A stretch of DNA of 64,000 nucleotides, from NCBI GenBank assembly GCA_019915135.1, contig JAHLMK010000001.1:3968001-4032000 (forward strand), in the 5' to 3' direction. Shown here in pieces: positions 33,691 to 44,662 of this stretch. The first letter of the stretch is position 1; each line of letters opens with the position of its first letter. The stretch is from Strobilurus pachycystidiatus (Eukaryota > Basidiomycota > Agaricomycetes > Agaricales > Physalacriaceae). Position numbers and translations under genes: made by a program. Under the pieces are notes generated by a model. It worked only from the letters and a program-made list of their open reading frames with translations, did not search any database and was not told the origin of the DNA.

Positions 33691-36031
33691 TTAAACTATA
33701 CCACGCAAGACCCAGTCAAGGTCGGCCACTGCGAACTCCCATTCCCCGCGGCCCAAAATGTCATCTCCGCACGCCTCGCCCCACCACGCAAGGAAAGCGA
33801 GAACAGACAGGTACCCATTGATACCGCTCGTACGTAATTTCCCCCACTCTTGTCCGGCAGCATCGCGACGATGCACGTCACGGAATGGGACATCACAAGA
33901 AGATACTTGCCGCCATGTCGGTTGAAGACTGGCCCACCATGGCCAGAACTGCTCCGCCAACAGGCGGGAAGGGAGGCCGGGGCGGTAGTCGTCGCGTCGA
34001 GCATTCTTGATCCAGTCCTGGATTGAGGGAGGGCGGATGCGGTTGGCAGGTATGGGCTTCCCTGCCTCGAAATGCAGGGCTTCTTCGGCTTTGACGTACG
34101 TCGCAAGAAGCGCCGACCATGTGCTCCCAAGCGAGAAAGACTCCAAGTACGCGCATCCGTCCACAAGATACTCAGGACGGGTCAATACCTGTGGTGGAGG
34201 AGTGCTGGAAGACACCGATTGCGTGTGAGGAACATGGGGAGGAGGAACTGGGCGGGAAATATGAACGTTCGCGAAAGGGTGCGCGGAATCGTTGGGGCCA
34301 CATGTGGGGACGAAAGACATCGCTTCCGGATTAGAAGCATCCATGAGCGCAGGATCGATGTGCAAGTTGGTGACGTCTGTCAAAACAGCCCGAGTAGAAG
34401 CGAAGGCAGCATCCTTGGAAGCAGCCAAACCGCCGTGAGACCGGGTGGAGGGTCGGGCTCCCGAGCGCGCCGCAGTGTTCTCAACATCGTCGTCGTCGTT
34501 GTCGTCGACGTCCGTGGCACCAACAGCGGCGGTCGCAGCTATGGGCGAGGACTTCTTCCGCGATCTGGAGGCCTGCGAGGAGCGTTTACGTTTTGTTGTC
34601 TTCGGAGGATCTTCCTGAGAAGGCGTTGTGGTGGTTGGTGGCGACGCAGCGTCCGGCGACGAGGATTCTGCCGGTGAACCAGATGGGAGCTGTTGATGCC
34701 ATGAGTTCGGCTGGCGCACAAACCACGGGAGCGTGCTTGGCATGTCGACTCCAGGCAGGGATCGCGCGCGTTGTTGTTCGTAAGCTGTTTGCTTGTTGAG
34801 AATAACATACAGGGAAATGAAATAAAACTTACAAAAGCACGACATTCCGAATTCCCCGATGGCCGCTTCGTAGGTTTTGAAGCGACACTTGCCGACGTCG
34901 CCGTCTGCTTCGTGGAAGGCCTTTGGGGCTGGAGCCGAATTTCCACCGACGTTGATTCTAATTCAGGCGGTCAAATTTTTGGGACAGAAGAAGTGTTTCG
35001 CGAGATTCAACGTACGTGATAACATTGACCTGCCCGCCTTTGCGGGGCTCAGGCCCGCACCACGAGAAACCGACATTCCCTCCAAGAACCGTGGACAGGC
35101 TCTCCAAAAGCGGCTGGAGCGTACCAGCAAGAGAGTCAAGGGCACTACACAAGTTCAGATCAGCGTCAGTGACAGAAACAAAGAGAAAGTGATATTACGT
35201 CTGCGTGTCTTCGGGTGATAACATCCGGAGTGGTTCCTGGGCTGTCACCTTGCCCTTAGCAACGTCGATGGCGTCTTGCTCGGCAAGTTTCTTCCAGTGC
35301 GCCTGTTCGGAGGCGGGGAGCTCTGCCCAGATGTCAGTCGCGTACGTGGTGACCTCGTTGATTCGACCCCGCCTCGCGTCCTTGCCCGTTTCGCCAAATT
35401 CTTCGTCAAATTCTTTTTTCACGGAGACAAACCGTTCCTTCATCCAGATCTGCATCGGGGTACGAGCGCGTTTACGTGTGATATCAAAGCCGGCAACCTT
35501 GCAGAGAATGGAGGCGATGGGATCCTTTCCAACCTGCGCTTTGGACATCTTCGCGACGGGGGTTGCCTTGGACCATCGCGTCTCGTAATAGTTTCGAACA
35601 CCCTGATGAATATGACGCGTCAAACACGACTGAAATTGTGTGAATGAAACGCACCGTTGAGAGCCGCTCCAACAGTGCAGCCTTTCGATCGCGTTCAGAC
35701 GGGGATAGTTCCAGATCCAAAGGGATTGTCGGCAGGATCGCAGGAGGCTCTTGATCCATAGGGAGATCGTACGGGTATTTTGCACACATTGCGTTGAAGA
35801 TGGTGTCGGCATATTCGAGGGCTTGAGACTTGCCCTTGCGACGCGCCGCGACGTAGCCATCCATACCGTCTTCAAGCATCTGTTTGCGGCCGCCCTTGGC
35901 CCATCCTCGACGAAACGGCTGGACGGTATCGCGATCAAATGCAGGTGTGGGAGTGAACCTGAAGGGAATAACGTTATTTGACATAGTCATGGAAAGGCCA
36001 ACCAGGGTAAGACACACTTGGCAGCAGACAT
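33691..36031 (-). CDS. HMG-box-like KDZ accessory protein G of K2
   Basis: Six exons, 36031-36018, 35958-35655, 35602-35199, 35144-35016, 34957-34833 and 34784-33691, give 689 residues with consistent phases; the first exon is only 14 nt. Exon 2 has PFRRGWAKGGRKQMLEDGMD. Exon 3 has an HMG-box-like pattern (ARTPMQIWMKERF, then YATDIWAELPASEQAHWKKL). A basic Ser/Pro/Thr linker with KRKRSS follows, then the conserved C-terminal domain (EQFWPWWASLQPTWRQVSS, GKLRTSGINGYLSVLAFLAW, VADLDWVLRGIV). Relatives lie in K1 and element A. Likely a nuclear DNA-binding accessory of the transposon; the HMG-box call is by pattern. Confidence 0.7.
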
Positions 36032-36901
36032 GATGGAGCGAAGAGCAAATGTTGCGGCAATTCAGCGATGGCGAAGACGGGTGTGAGGGAGAGAACAACA
36101 AACGAAAAGGTCAATATACAGGTAAACAACTGGCGGGGCGGGCACAAATGTATCGTGCATTCCCAAAGCGGGTTGTTTAACAGCGCCGCCTGCATGCCGA
36201 GTTGATGCTTGGCAACACCTTCGGATGAGACGATCACCAACCAGGGCGGCTCAAACCATCCTCGGTCCAATTTGCAATGGCCGACACACGAGAAAATACG
36301 ACAACGATGAATCTACAGGGCGAAGCGCTGTATAATGAGATTTGAAGGGGATGCGGTAGCTGGAGGAAATGGTGTAGACTGTCCATCATTCTGATTGTAT
36401 GTATTCACTGTTCTGTTGATGTATTGCTCCTTGCACGCGCTCCCGTTCAATACTACGTATATTCCTATCATTTCAGACAGCGGCGCGCCGGATTCAGGCC
36501 AATTCTGGGCAGGGCGGGCTAGCAAATTCTGTGCTCCGGAACCGGATTTGCAACATGTCTCGAAGCAGAGCCTCTTGGGTAGAGGTATGGTATGGTATGG
36601 TAAGCTGGTAAGCTGCCCGCCAAGCCAGCGCCGCGCACCATTTCTGGGCGCGCAGCGGCAAATCCCGCGAGTGATGTATTTGGCCGAGTTGCCGAGTCCT
36701 GATCGAAAGCCATTCGCGCGACCTTTCCGAACAACAATTTCGACATGGACCGCCCGAGTAATTTAACCACTGGTGGCCATAGGCTAGGGTTTGAGCAAGA
36801 TGCCAGCTAACCCTAGGGTGCCAGTGGTTATAGCCACAGATTTGGCAACGGTGCCCGTGGCTATAACCACTGGAATACCCCTAAAATTACAACTTGGCCT
36901 G
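36032..36901. repeat. K2 right terminal region
   Basis: Noncoding. Near the end it carries TTAACCACTGGTGG (about 36763), CCAGTGGTTATAGCCAC (about 36821) and GTGGCTATAACCACTGG (about 36857), the inverted counterparts of the left-end motifs. CTAGGGTTTGAG and AACCCTAGGG nearby form a further short inverted pair. Confidence 0.75.
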
Positions 36902-36909
36902 AGGATCCC

Positions 36910-37113
36910 GCCTATGAGGTCCTACTGGGACGACCTTTCGAGATCGTTTCAAACCTGGTCATCACCAACCTTCCCAACGGGAACGCAATCGGAACCCTTA
37001 CGGATAACACCAATGGGAAGAAGTTATCGCTACCTTCTTACCGTCGAGGACAGATCCCAAGACATATGATTCCAGGGGGACAAACGGGTTTTCACGGGAA
37101 CCTAAGGACGTAG
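36910..37113 (+). CDS. Protease-region frame of LTR-I, second part, with -1 shift site
   Basis: Continues the frame of 23351-24319 across the K2 target site with AYEVLLGRPFEIVSN and stops at TAG 37111-37113. The heptamer GGGTTTT at 37086-37092 sits in the phase G GGT TTT, the canonical X-XXY-YYZ form for -1 frameshifting. Slipping there enters the RT frame, which is open from 37008 and reads without a stop into 37134-40979. Confidence 0.72.
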   Translation, partial: AYEVLLGRPFEIVSNLVITNLPNGNAIGTLTDNTNGKKLSLPSYRRGQIPRHMIPGGQTGFHGNLRT

Positions 37114-37133
37114 GAAATTCCTATGAAGAAGCC

Positions 37134-40100
37134 GTGTTGATCCTTGAAAGGTCACCAGAAGGAAACATCGAAGTAAAGCAAAGTTGGATACCTGGTGATA
37201 ACAGGGAGACCTTCGGGGAAGGGGACTTAACGTCCTTATACATGAAGAAGTCACCCAATAGGGTTCATCAGGCAGCCAAACGGCTAAGGAAACAACACGC
37301 CTTTATGCATGCATCGATGCATCAAGCATCGACACATATGACTGTCCCAGAACATATGGTGACACCTACGGGACTATTAAAGGTCCCAACCAAGATTCAA
37401 GGCTTTCGCAAGGTATTCAATATCAATCAGATTGCGGAAGACCAAGAAGAATTTAAGTCCTACGCCACGGCGACTTTGAATCTCTTTTACGGGGTACCAA
37501 AGGAGTTAGAACAAGTCTTTACGGGCTTGTCGGTAACCTTACCAAAGGATTACATGGCGGAGGCACAACAGGAGTTCCTAAGGTTGGAAAGTCAGATCCC
37601 TAAGAGGGGTGTCTTCGTAGGAAAGAAGTACAAGCCAGTAGCCTTGAAAACCAAAGCTCACCTTGGAACCTTACCTGAAGAATTCAGGATCAAGCGCCAC
37701 ATTCATGGAGACCCACTAGCTGGGATGCCGGAATTAGTACCTGATCCACCACCCTTCGTACCCACAGGTAGGTATACTGCCGAAAGGAGGGAACAGATAC
37801 AAGCCGACCACGTCGGGGACTTCCTAACGGATGCAGAAAGACGGATTATAGACTCCATCTTCTGTAACCAGAACGAGGGCTTTGCCTGGGAAGAATCTGA
37901 GAAAGGACACTTCAAACCCGAGTTCTTTCCACCAGTGGATATCCCGGTAATACCACACACACCTTGGGTGTTAAGGAATATACCAATTCCACCAGGAATC
38001 TACGATGAAGTCTGTAAGATTATCAAACACAAACTAGACTCGGGCGTGTATGAGCCTTCGAACTCCTCATACCGCTCCAGGTGGTTTTGTGTTGTTAAGA
38101 AGGATGGAAAGAAGCTTTGCCTAGTGCATAGTCTGGAACCACTCAATGCGGTAACCATTGCGCACTCAGGGTTACCTCCAGCCACGGAGGAACTAGCGGA
38201 GTCCTTTGCAGGACGAAGTTGTGGAGGGACCTTGGACCTGTTCGTTGGATACGACGAACGGCTCCTTGCCACCGCGTCTCGCGATATGACCACCTTCTCA
38301 ACACCTTATGGAGCGTTAAGGTTAAAGACCTTACCAATGGGCTGGACTAATTCAGTACCTATCTTTCATGACGATGTTACAACGATTCTCAAGGATGAAA
38401 TACCAGCCTTCACCAGACCTTATATCGACGATGTGCCCGTCCGCGGGCCCGCCACGCGATATGAACAAGCTGATGGTACCTACGAAACGCTTCCAGGTCA
38501 TCCTGAAGTAAGGCGTTTCGTTTGGGAACACCTTGTGAACATGAACAGAATCATACAGCGAATGAAACATGCCGGAGGGACCTTTTCTGGTCACAAGGCT
38601 ATCATTTGTGCAGAAGAAATTGTGGTAGTGGGACATGTCTGTACCTACGAAGGTAGAAAGCCAGCTGAAGATCGCGTTAAGGTGATCTCGGATTGGCCCC
38701 CTTGTAAAGCGCTCACAGAAGTCCGTTCGTTCTTAGGAACAGCTGGAATCTTCAGAGCCTTTGTAAAGGACTACTCTAAGAAGGCGTTACCTTTGACCCG
38801 GTTAACCAAAGACATTACCAAGTTCAGATGGACAGACGAGGAGCAAGAAAGTATGGATACCTTAAAGGAAGCCATACGAACTTGTCCGATGCTGAAACCA
38901 CTGAATTATGAATGGTCCACGCCAATCACGCTGTCGGTAGACACCTCTTACCAGGCAGTAGGTTTCTATCTGTCCCAGGTAGATCCCAAGGACCCTAAGA
39001 AACGATACTTTGCCAAGTTTATGTCTCTGACATTGAACGAAAGAGAGGCAAGGTACTCGCAAGCCAAGCGAGAACTATTCGGGCTCTTCAGAGCTCTGTC
39101 CGCGTGCAAGTACTACCTTCTAGGTTGTAGAAAGCTAGAAATTGAAGTAGATGCAAAATACATCAAGGGCATGTTATCCAACGTAGACTCCTTAGCGAAC
39201 GCAAACCTGCAAAGGTGGGCTGAGGAGATCTTGATGTACCACTTCACGCTTGTACACGTACCAGGAAAGGTTCATGGCCCGGATGGTTTAAGTCGCCGTC
39301 CAGCCTCAGAGCATGATGTAGTAGTACCCAGACCTCACATAGACATAGAGGATGACGAGGTCAATACCTTTGAGTACCAGGAGCCTAAAGGTCTGCCTAT
39401 AGAGGAGCAGCCGTTAGACTTTGACACTTTCAGGAATGACATCGACAGTAGGGGAGGCTATTTCCAAGAAATAGTACGGAGTCCTTTACCAGACCATATC
39501 AAGGTTTCTAAAGCGGTAAGGACTGCGGGACTAGTCAACGTTAAAGATATCGAAGGATGGATGCATATCACGGAGTTCCCAGAGCTCAATAAGAGCAAAA
39601 GGGAGCGGTTGTGGGAGACCTATTTGCCCAAACTTCAACCTTACTTACAATCGGAAGATGTACTTGAGGACGAAGACTTGGAGAAATGGAGCAAGGACTT
39701 CTTTGTCCAGCATGAAAGGTTATACCGAACACATTCGGACTCCCACCCCCGTCGAGTGCTACTTCCACATGAACGAATCCCGGTTTGTAAAGCTCTACAC
39801 GACCGGGCAGGACATAAAGGACAATATTCCGTATTACAACTCATCATGAAGCGATTCTGGTGGCCAGGTATGGAGGTCGACATACGATGGTACGTAAGGA
39901 CCTGTGTACTATGCCAGAAACGCCAGAAACGTAACATAAAGGTTGCACCAACAATTACTTCAACTCCAGGTATCTACGAAAGGGCTTATATAGACACCTT
40001 CCGGATGCCTAAGGCAGGAGAGGAATCCATTCGAAAGAAACGACCTTCAAAATGGGCCGGCTTCAACGCTGTGACCGTAGCAAGGTGTGGATTAACAAGT

Positions 40101-40979
40101 TGGCCAGAGGCAAGGGCTCTCAAGGAAGAGACCGCCGAGTCGCTGGGAGAATGGATCTTCGAGGACATTCTGTGCAGGTGGGGTTGTATCAAGGAAATTG
40201 TAACCGACAATGGGCCGGCAATCAAGAAGGCCTTAGTACATATTGAACAGAAATATGGTATTACAGGTATCTTGATCACGGCGTACAATAAGCAAGCCAA
40301 CGGAAAGGTTGAACGAGGACACTGGGATATCCGTCAATCTCTCTTCAAGGTATGCAGGGGTAAACCCGAGCAATGGCCAGAGTTCCTACATGAGGTCCTT
40401 TGGGCGGAGCGCATTACCATAAAGAGAAGTCTAGGTACTTCAGCGTTCCAGGCAGTAACCGGTTGTGAACCAATCATGCCAATGGACCTGGAGGAATTGA
40501 CTTGGCTGGTCGAAGCACCAGACGGATTGATCTCCCATTCGGACCTTATTGCCTTCCGAGCTAGGCAGCTCATCAAGCACAAAGAAGATACTGTCAAGCT
40601 AAGGTCAAAGGTCCTTCTAAATAAACAGAAGGCCGCGGCAAAGTTCCTAGAGGACTTCCAGAACAGTATCCCTCGCTACAAATTCAAAACTGGTGAACTA
40701 GTACTAGTAAGGAACACTAGGATTGAATCAGAAATGAATGCGAAGTTCAAGGAAAGGTTTATGGGACCTTACGCGGTAGTAACGAGGACCTCGGCAGGAA
40801 ACTATGTGGTCTGCGAGTTGGACGGGACAATCTACAAGGACAAGATAGCTCAGTTCCGTGTAATACCTTTTGTATCGCGACGAGATCCTATAGACCTTGG
40901 GAAACAGTTCTTTGATCGGCTACACTTCATAAGTAAACCGATCATGAAGACCTTAGATGTCCTTGCAAAAACTACGTGA
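37134..40979 (+). CDS. Pol of LTR-I: reverse transcriptase, RNase H, integrase
   Basis: A long uninterrupted frame (open from 37008; the first codon here is GTG, so it is probably reached by frameshift from the protease frame). The RT has LPMGWTNSVP and the active-site PYIDDVPV (about residue 430). The RNase H region has SVDTSYQAVG and AKRELFGLFRAL, and GPDGLSRRP at its end. The integrase starts with an HHCC zinc site (HDRAGHKGQ, then CVLCQKRQ), followed by catalytic motifs YIDTFRMP, VTDNGPA and GKVERGH. The end is a Lys/Arg-rich tail with KTGELVLVRN, common in Ty3/gypsy C-termini; no chromodomain was seen. All catalytic motifs are present, so the polyprotein looks functional apart from K2. 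Confidence 0.9.
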   Translation: MLILERSPEGNIEVKQSWIPGDNRETFGEGDLTSLYMKKSPNRVHQAAKRLRKQHAFMHASMHQASTHMTVPEHMVTPTGLLKVPTKIQGFRKVFNINQIAEDQEEFKSYATATLNLFYGVPKELEQVFTGLSVTLPKDYMAEAQQEFLRLESQIPKRGVFVGKKYKPVALKTKAHLGTLPEEFRIKRHIHGDPLAGMPELVPDPPPFVPTGRYTAERREQIQADHVGDFLTDAERRIIDSIFCNQNEGFAWEESEKGHFKPEFFPPVDIPVIPHTPWVLRNIPIPPGIYDEVCKIIKHKLDSGVYEPSNSSYRSRWFCVVKKDGKKLCLVHSLEPLNAVTIAHSGLPPATEELAESFAGRSCGGTLDLFVGYDERLLATASRDMTTFSTPYGALRLKTLPMGWTNSVPIFHDDVTTILKDEIPAFTRPYIDDVPVRGPATRYEQADGTYETLPGHPEVRRFVWEHLVNMNRIIQRMKHAGGTFSGHKAIICAEEIVVVGHVCTYEGRKPAEDRVKVISDWPPCKALTEVRSFLGTAGIFRAFVKDYSKKALPLTRLTKDITKFRWTDEEQESMDTLKEAIRTCPMLKPLNYEWSTPITLSVDTSYQAVGFYLSQVDPKDPKKRYFAKFMSLTLNEREARYSQAKRELFGLFRALSACKYYLLGCRKLEIEVDAKYIKGMLSNVDSLANANLQRWAEEILMYHFTLVHVPGKVHGPDGLSRRPASEHDVVVPRPHIDIEDDEVNTFEYQEPKGLPIEEQPLDFDTFRNDIDSRGGYFQEIVRSPLPDHIKVSKAVRTAGLVNVKDIEGWMHITEFPELNKSKRERLWETYLPKLQPYLQSEDVLEDEDLEKWSKDFFVQHERLYRTHSDSHPRRVLLPHERIPVCKALHDRAGHKGQYSVLQLIMKRFWWPGMEVDIRWYVRTCVLCQKRQKRNIKVAPTITSTPGIYERAYIDTFRMPKAGEESIRKKRPSKWAGFNAVTVARCGLTSWPEARALKEETAESLGEWIFEDILCRWGCIKEIVTDNGPAIKKALVHIEQKYGITGILITAYNKQANGKVERGHWDIRQSLFKVCRGKPEQWPEFLHEVLWAERITIKRSLGTSAFQAVTGCEPIMPMDLEELTWLVEAPDGLISHSDLIAFRARQLIKHKEDTVKLRSKVLLNKQKAAAKFLEDFQNSIPRYKFKTGELVLVRNTRIESEMNAKFKERFMGPYAVVTRTSAGNYVVCELDGTIYKDKIAQFRVIPFVSRRDPIDLGKQFFDRLHFISKPIMKTLDVLAKTT

Positions 40980-41417
40980 CCTTGAGTCCCCAGGAATGAA
41001 CCGAAGGTTCTAAGAAAGCCAAGGTACCACACCAGATGACGGGGACGTCATCAGAAAAGTAAAGAGAGAATAGAGGGACATCGGTCCATTTATTCAAAAG
41101 CTATAAAAAATTTTATTTAACTTATTCTGTGCCCAGCTGGCTACAAAGGTAGCTAAGGTAGCATTGAACTAAGGACAGAATAAGGGTGCAAGAACAAGGA
41201 ACCTTAGTGGGAACCTTAAGTCAAGGGGAGAGTCCAGGACTCTCCTTGGAATATCAAAGGTCGCGAAGGTCGGGGGCTGAGAACCTTAGACGATGAAAAG
41301 GTCCACAAGAAGCTGTGTTACGAGTAAAGTAATACAGACAAAGCAATGTGACTATAAGGAACATTCGTAAGGAAGAAAAGAAAAGCGACCTTTAGGTCAA
41401 AAGAAGTCATCTAAGGA
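40980..41417. other. Noncoding gap between pol and the antisense genes
   Basis: A/T-rich stretch near 41100, then repeated short AAGGT/ACCTT-type words. No gene seen. It would be the 3' region of antisense gene a2. Confidence 0.5.
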
Positions 41418-42554
41418 CTAAGTAAAACGACTCCAATCAGGAGGGACCGCAAGGTTCGCAAGGCGCGCATAGAAAGGTCCTGCGTGGCTAAGGTCGATTG
41501 CTAACATACTAGCAGCAAGGAGTTTGTAGTCTACTTCGGTGGCCTCCGACCAGTCGATGAGCCAGAGTAGTGGATCGATGATAGGCAGCGACTGGTTGGG
41601 GCGCTGGAAACACAGAAGTTACAAACGGACCTCAAACTACGAAGTTGTTCACGGACCCGATTGGCGGGAAGGTCAATCTCGGGGATCAACCGACGCATAT
41701 TGGGAGGTCTATCCAACGCGTAGGCGTCGTCCCAGCCGTAAAGAGCAGAGTTCTGACGTTGGAACCCTGGCCACCACTTCATAACCGTGACCAGGTCGGC
41801 AGGAAGGTCCCCATACTGAACAGGAAGGACCTTCAGGTCGTCAGGCCCGATGTAAAGCGAGCGAAGGAGTGTGGAAAAGCCGGAGTAACCACCGAAGTGG
41901 GCCTCGACCTACGTCTAAGGTCAGTGCCGACCACAAGACATGAAAGGAAAAGACCAGGTTTAACTCACCATGAAAGGTCCAATGAACTCTTGGGTAAACC
42001 AAGGGTGACTCGCAAGGATGTCCATGTTAAGGTCCCCCAGGTGGAAGCGGGCGCCTTCACCGTCAAAGGTATTGCCTTCGGCGAACCAAGCCTTGCAAAG
42101 TTCGACGGCGGTGTAGTACAAAGGAAAGAAGTGCGCCTTGAAACCGTGAGGAATGGCCCCGTTCTGGAAGTGAAAAGCGGGTTCCCAGATATAACGAAAG
42201 CGGACCTAAGTACCATCCGTTAAACGAGAAAGGTGTCGAGACAAAATCAACTAGACTGACCAGAACGTGCAAAAGATAGCGCAAGGTTGGGACGTCTAGA
42301 GGTTTGTCGCGCCCAAAGGCATGAACCGGAGGCTTGAGCTGGGGAAGGAGGCGAGTGTCGTCCTCCGTAGCTAAGGTCCCATCCGGCTGACGGACTACCG
42401 CAACGAAGTAGCGTGTATAGTTGTACATCTCCATGGCGCAGCTCAGCGCAAGGTCCGCTGTGACTAAGTCATGTTGAAAGGAGGTCAAAGGCGAGCGAAG
42501 TCGAACGCCTTGAATGCGGGTATCTGCAAAGGAAGGCAGGACGGGCGTGGGCAT
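41418..42554 (-). CDS. Antisense gene a2 of LTR-I, spliced
   Basis: Four exons on the strand opposite to pol: start ATG 42554 (MPTPVLPSFADTRIQGVRL), then exons beginning VRFRYIWEPAFHFQNGAI, VEAHFGGYSGFSTLLRSL and RPNQSLPIIDPLLWLIDW, ending at TAG 41418-41420. All junctions keep frame with GT-AG introns. The sequence is rich in Trp, Phe and Tyr with blocks such as KWWPGFQRQNSALYGWDD. No known domain was recognised. Because introns are on the minus strand, it must be expressed from its own antisense promoter. It could be a captured host gene or a self-regulatory factor of the element. Confidence 0.6.
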
Positions 42555-42929
42555 GATCAAAGATGAGATTCCTGTCGCCACGACCGACTTAAAAGAAAAC
42601 CTCCGCCAGTCAAGAAGGTCCGAACACGCCGATAAAAGGACAAAGTTTAGGCGCCACCAATCTAAAGGTAGGTACGATCGGTGATAGCCGATCGAACTAA
42701 GTTCGATCTTAGGCCTACCAGGAGGCGGTCAGGAAACTTTGAGGGTTCAAATCGAAAGGAGTTGGATTATGCACCAACTGGGCCTAGAGTAGTCTAAGGA
42801 AACAAAGTGACTACCGCTCCTACAAGTAGAGAAGAAATCCGAAACCAGTATAAAGACGAAGTAGAGAAAAACTATGAGTAGTACTGGTTAAGACTTGGCG
42901 AAAGCTAAGCTAAAGAAGGACCTTGTAGT

Positions 42930-44464
42930 CTACTGAGCCTGGTCAATCGCGTCTAAGGCCGAGATATAAAGGTCGCGAGTCGACTGCAAGACTTGGATAC
43001 GACCCCGAATCTCGTTAAAGGTCGAGATAATGTCGTGCCGGTACTGGCGTTCCAAAATGACCAAGTTGGGCGAGATGTTGGGATCGTCAAGACCAGACAA
43101 CCTTGACATACGCTTGTGGACTTGGGCCAAGGCAGCAGACAGACCATTGATGTATTGGTTCGCTAAGGGGAAGTAACCAGGAATCAACAAGGCAAACCAA
43201 GAAGCGAGGAAGAAGCACCTTACCGCCTTCAAGTTGTTTAAGAACGACGGGTTCGACTCCAAAGGTCGAAGGCCGGGCCGCCTTTACAACACGGCGAGCG
43301 TTCTCATCGTTAAGCTTACGCTTAGGAGGAGCTTCTTGACCATTGATCGCGCCCAAGGTTTGAAGGGCTTTCTGGTAAACACGGGCGTTAATGTCCATAC
43401 CGGGAAGAGCTGCGAAAGGAAGGTAACGGACGGAAGATGACTATTAAAGAAGTCATAAGGAAGTCCGGGACAAACATAGGATTCAAAGGAACGTACCGCT
43501 TCGGCTTCCTTTGACAAGGAATTGGCGACTTGGAGCTGGCGAAAGGCTTCAATAAAGGAAGATGAGACTGGCAAAGAAATTGAGCGCACAGTATCACCGA
43601 CGACGACAACGGAGTCCTCACCGTCGCTCTCGCCAGCTGCCACATCGTCAGCCCAATTAAAGTACTCCGGACGAAAGAAGCGCGCACAAGAGTTGGGATC
43701 CATCGCGACGTCGCCGTCTCCCGTCTCGGCTCGTTTCTCCATGGCCTCGGTAACGACCTCGGGCGATTTCTTCGTCTTCTAAGCAAAGACATCCAGAGGT
43801 TACAGTAGGAAACCGACGAGTAACGAACGGACATACCTTGCCTTTCTCAACCTTGTCCGGCTTGAAATAAGCGTTATCCGGATGCATAGGGTGACCCGGG
43901 GACAGGCCAGGGAAGTGGGCGTTAGACGCCTTCTTGCAGCTGCTCACCAAAGGTTGGAGGATATGAGCGATGTGGTGCGTCGGCGTCTGAGGGTGAATCC
44001 CCAGCAGGTGTACCAGCATCCCTACATAGAGGCGAAGGTTGAAAAAGAACACCGCCATGTCCGTCGACACCTTGGAACCATTCGGAAAGGTGCGAAGGTC
44101 ATGGGCGACGGCCTAAAGAAAACAAGGACAGGATGAAGTCAGGATCAGGAAAAGAACACAGCGAAGGAGTACACACAAGGACTCTCTCCATGATCTTGTC
44201 AACATAGCCGGTGATCTCCAGTGCCACGTCGGGATTCGAACACGCCTTCTTGAGGTCCAGACGATGGACCTTGGGAATGATGAGCGTAAGATGCATGCCG
44301 AGGTACATAAGGAAGTCGGGTGTGTTGGCGGGAGGGTCGTAGTCGAGCGCATAAGCGACGAGACCGGCGCCAAGGTCGCGCGTAGTGATCAGGTCCTTCG
44401 CGGACGGAACGTGCGGCGTTGTGGGAAGCAGTTTTGCGATGGGAGTCCAAGTTTTGGGAGCCAT
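42930..44464 (-). CDS. Antisense gene a1 of LTR-I, spliced
   Basis: Starts at ATG 44464 (MAPKTWTPIAKLLPTTPHV). Further exons contain AVAHDLRTFPNGSKVSTDM, then KTKKSPEVVTEAMEKRAE with ARFFRPEYFNWADDV, then LPGMDINARVYQKALQTL, and the last exon encodes ANQYINGLSAALAQVHKRM and a helical end (FNEIRGRIQVLQSTRDL), with stop at 42930. Introns are about 50-90 nt with GT-AG ends. The middle is acidic (GESDGEDSVVVVGD). The predicted protein is mainly helical and matches no family I know. It lies 375 bp upstream of a2 on the same strand, and both lie between pol and the 3' LTR. Confidence 0.6.
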
Positions 44465-44662
44465 GATAGAATAAAGGCAGGAATGAAAGGTCTGAGGACA
44501 AGTCCCAGGACCTTTTATAACGAAAAGAAGTTAGGCAAAAGAGGGTCCATCGGGCAATAGAAACCAAAAGGGGACTTCGTCACAGCGGCCTGGTACCCAG
44601 GATAAAGGTTCTGAACCACCAAGGACTATGTCGCGGACGACATTTCATAAGTCAAGGGGAGA

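Larger units (their letters stand above)
24320..36901 (-). mobile_element. K2: complete 12.6-kb multi-gene KDZ DNA transposon
   Basis: Flanked by the perfect 8-bp duplication AGGATCCC (24312-24319 and 36902-36909). Removing the element and one copy restores the LTR-I frame exactly. The left end is AACCATGTCAGTAAGG and the right end is ACTTGGCCTG, as in K1. It carries seven genes in the order transposase, B, C (all minus), D (plus), E, F, G (minus), each with open exons and consistent splice sites. It is the innermost and probably youngest insertion of the nest. Confidence 0.95.

Noticed and set aside
41531..41640. Alternative end of antisense gene a2 ending RRPPK
   Set aside because: A GTCCGT...TTCCAG intron gives a longer in-frame end (WLIDWSEATEVDYKLL) with better protein character, so that model was used.
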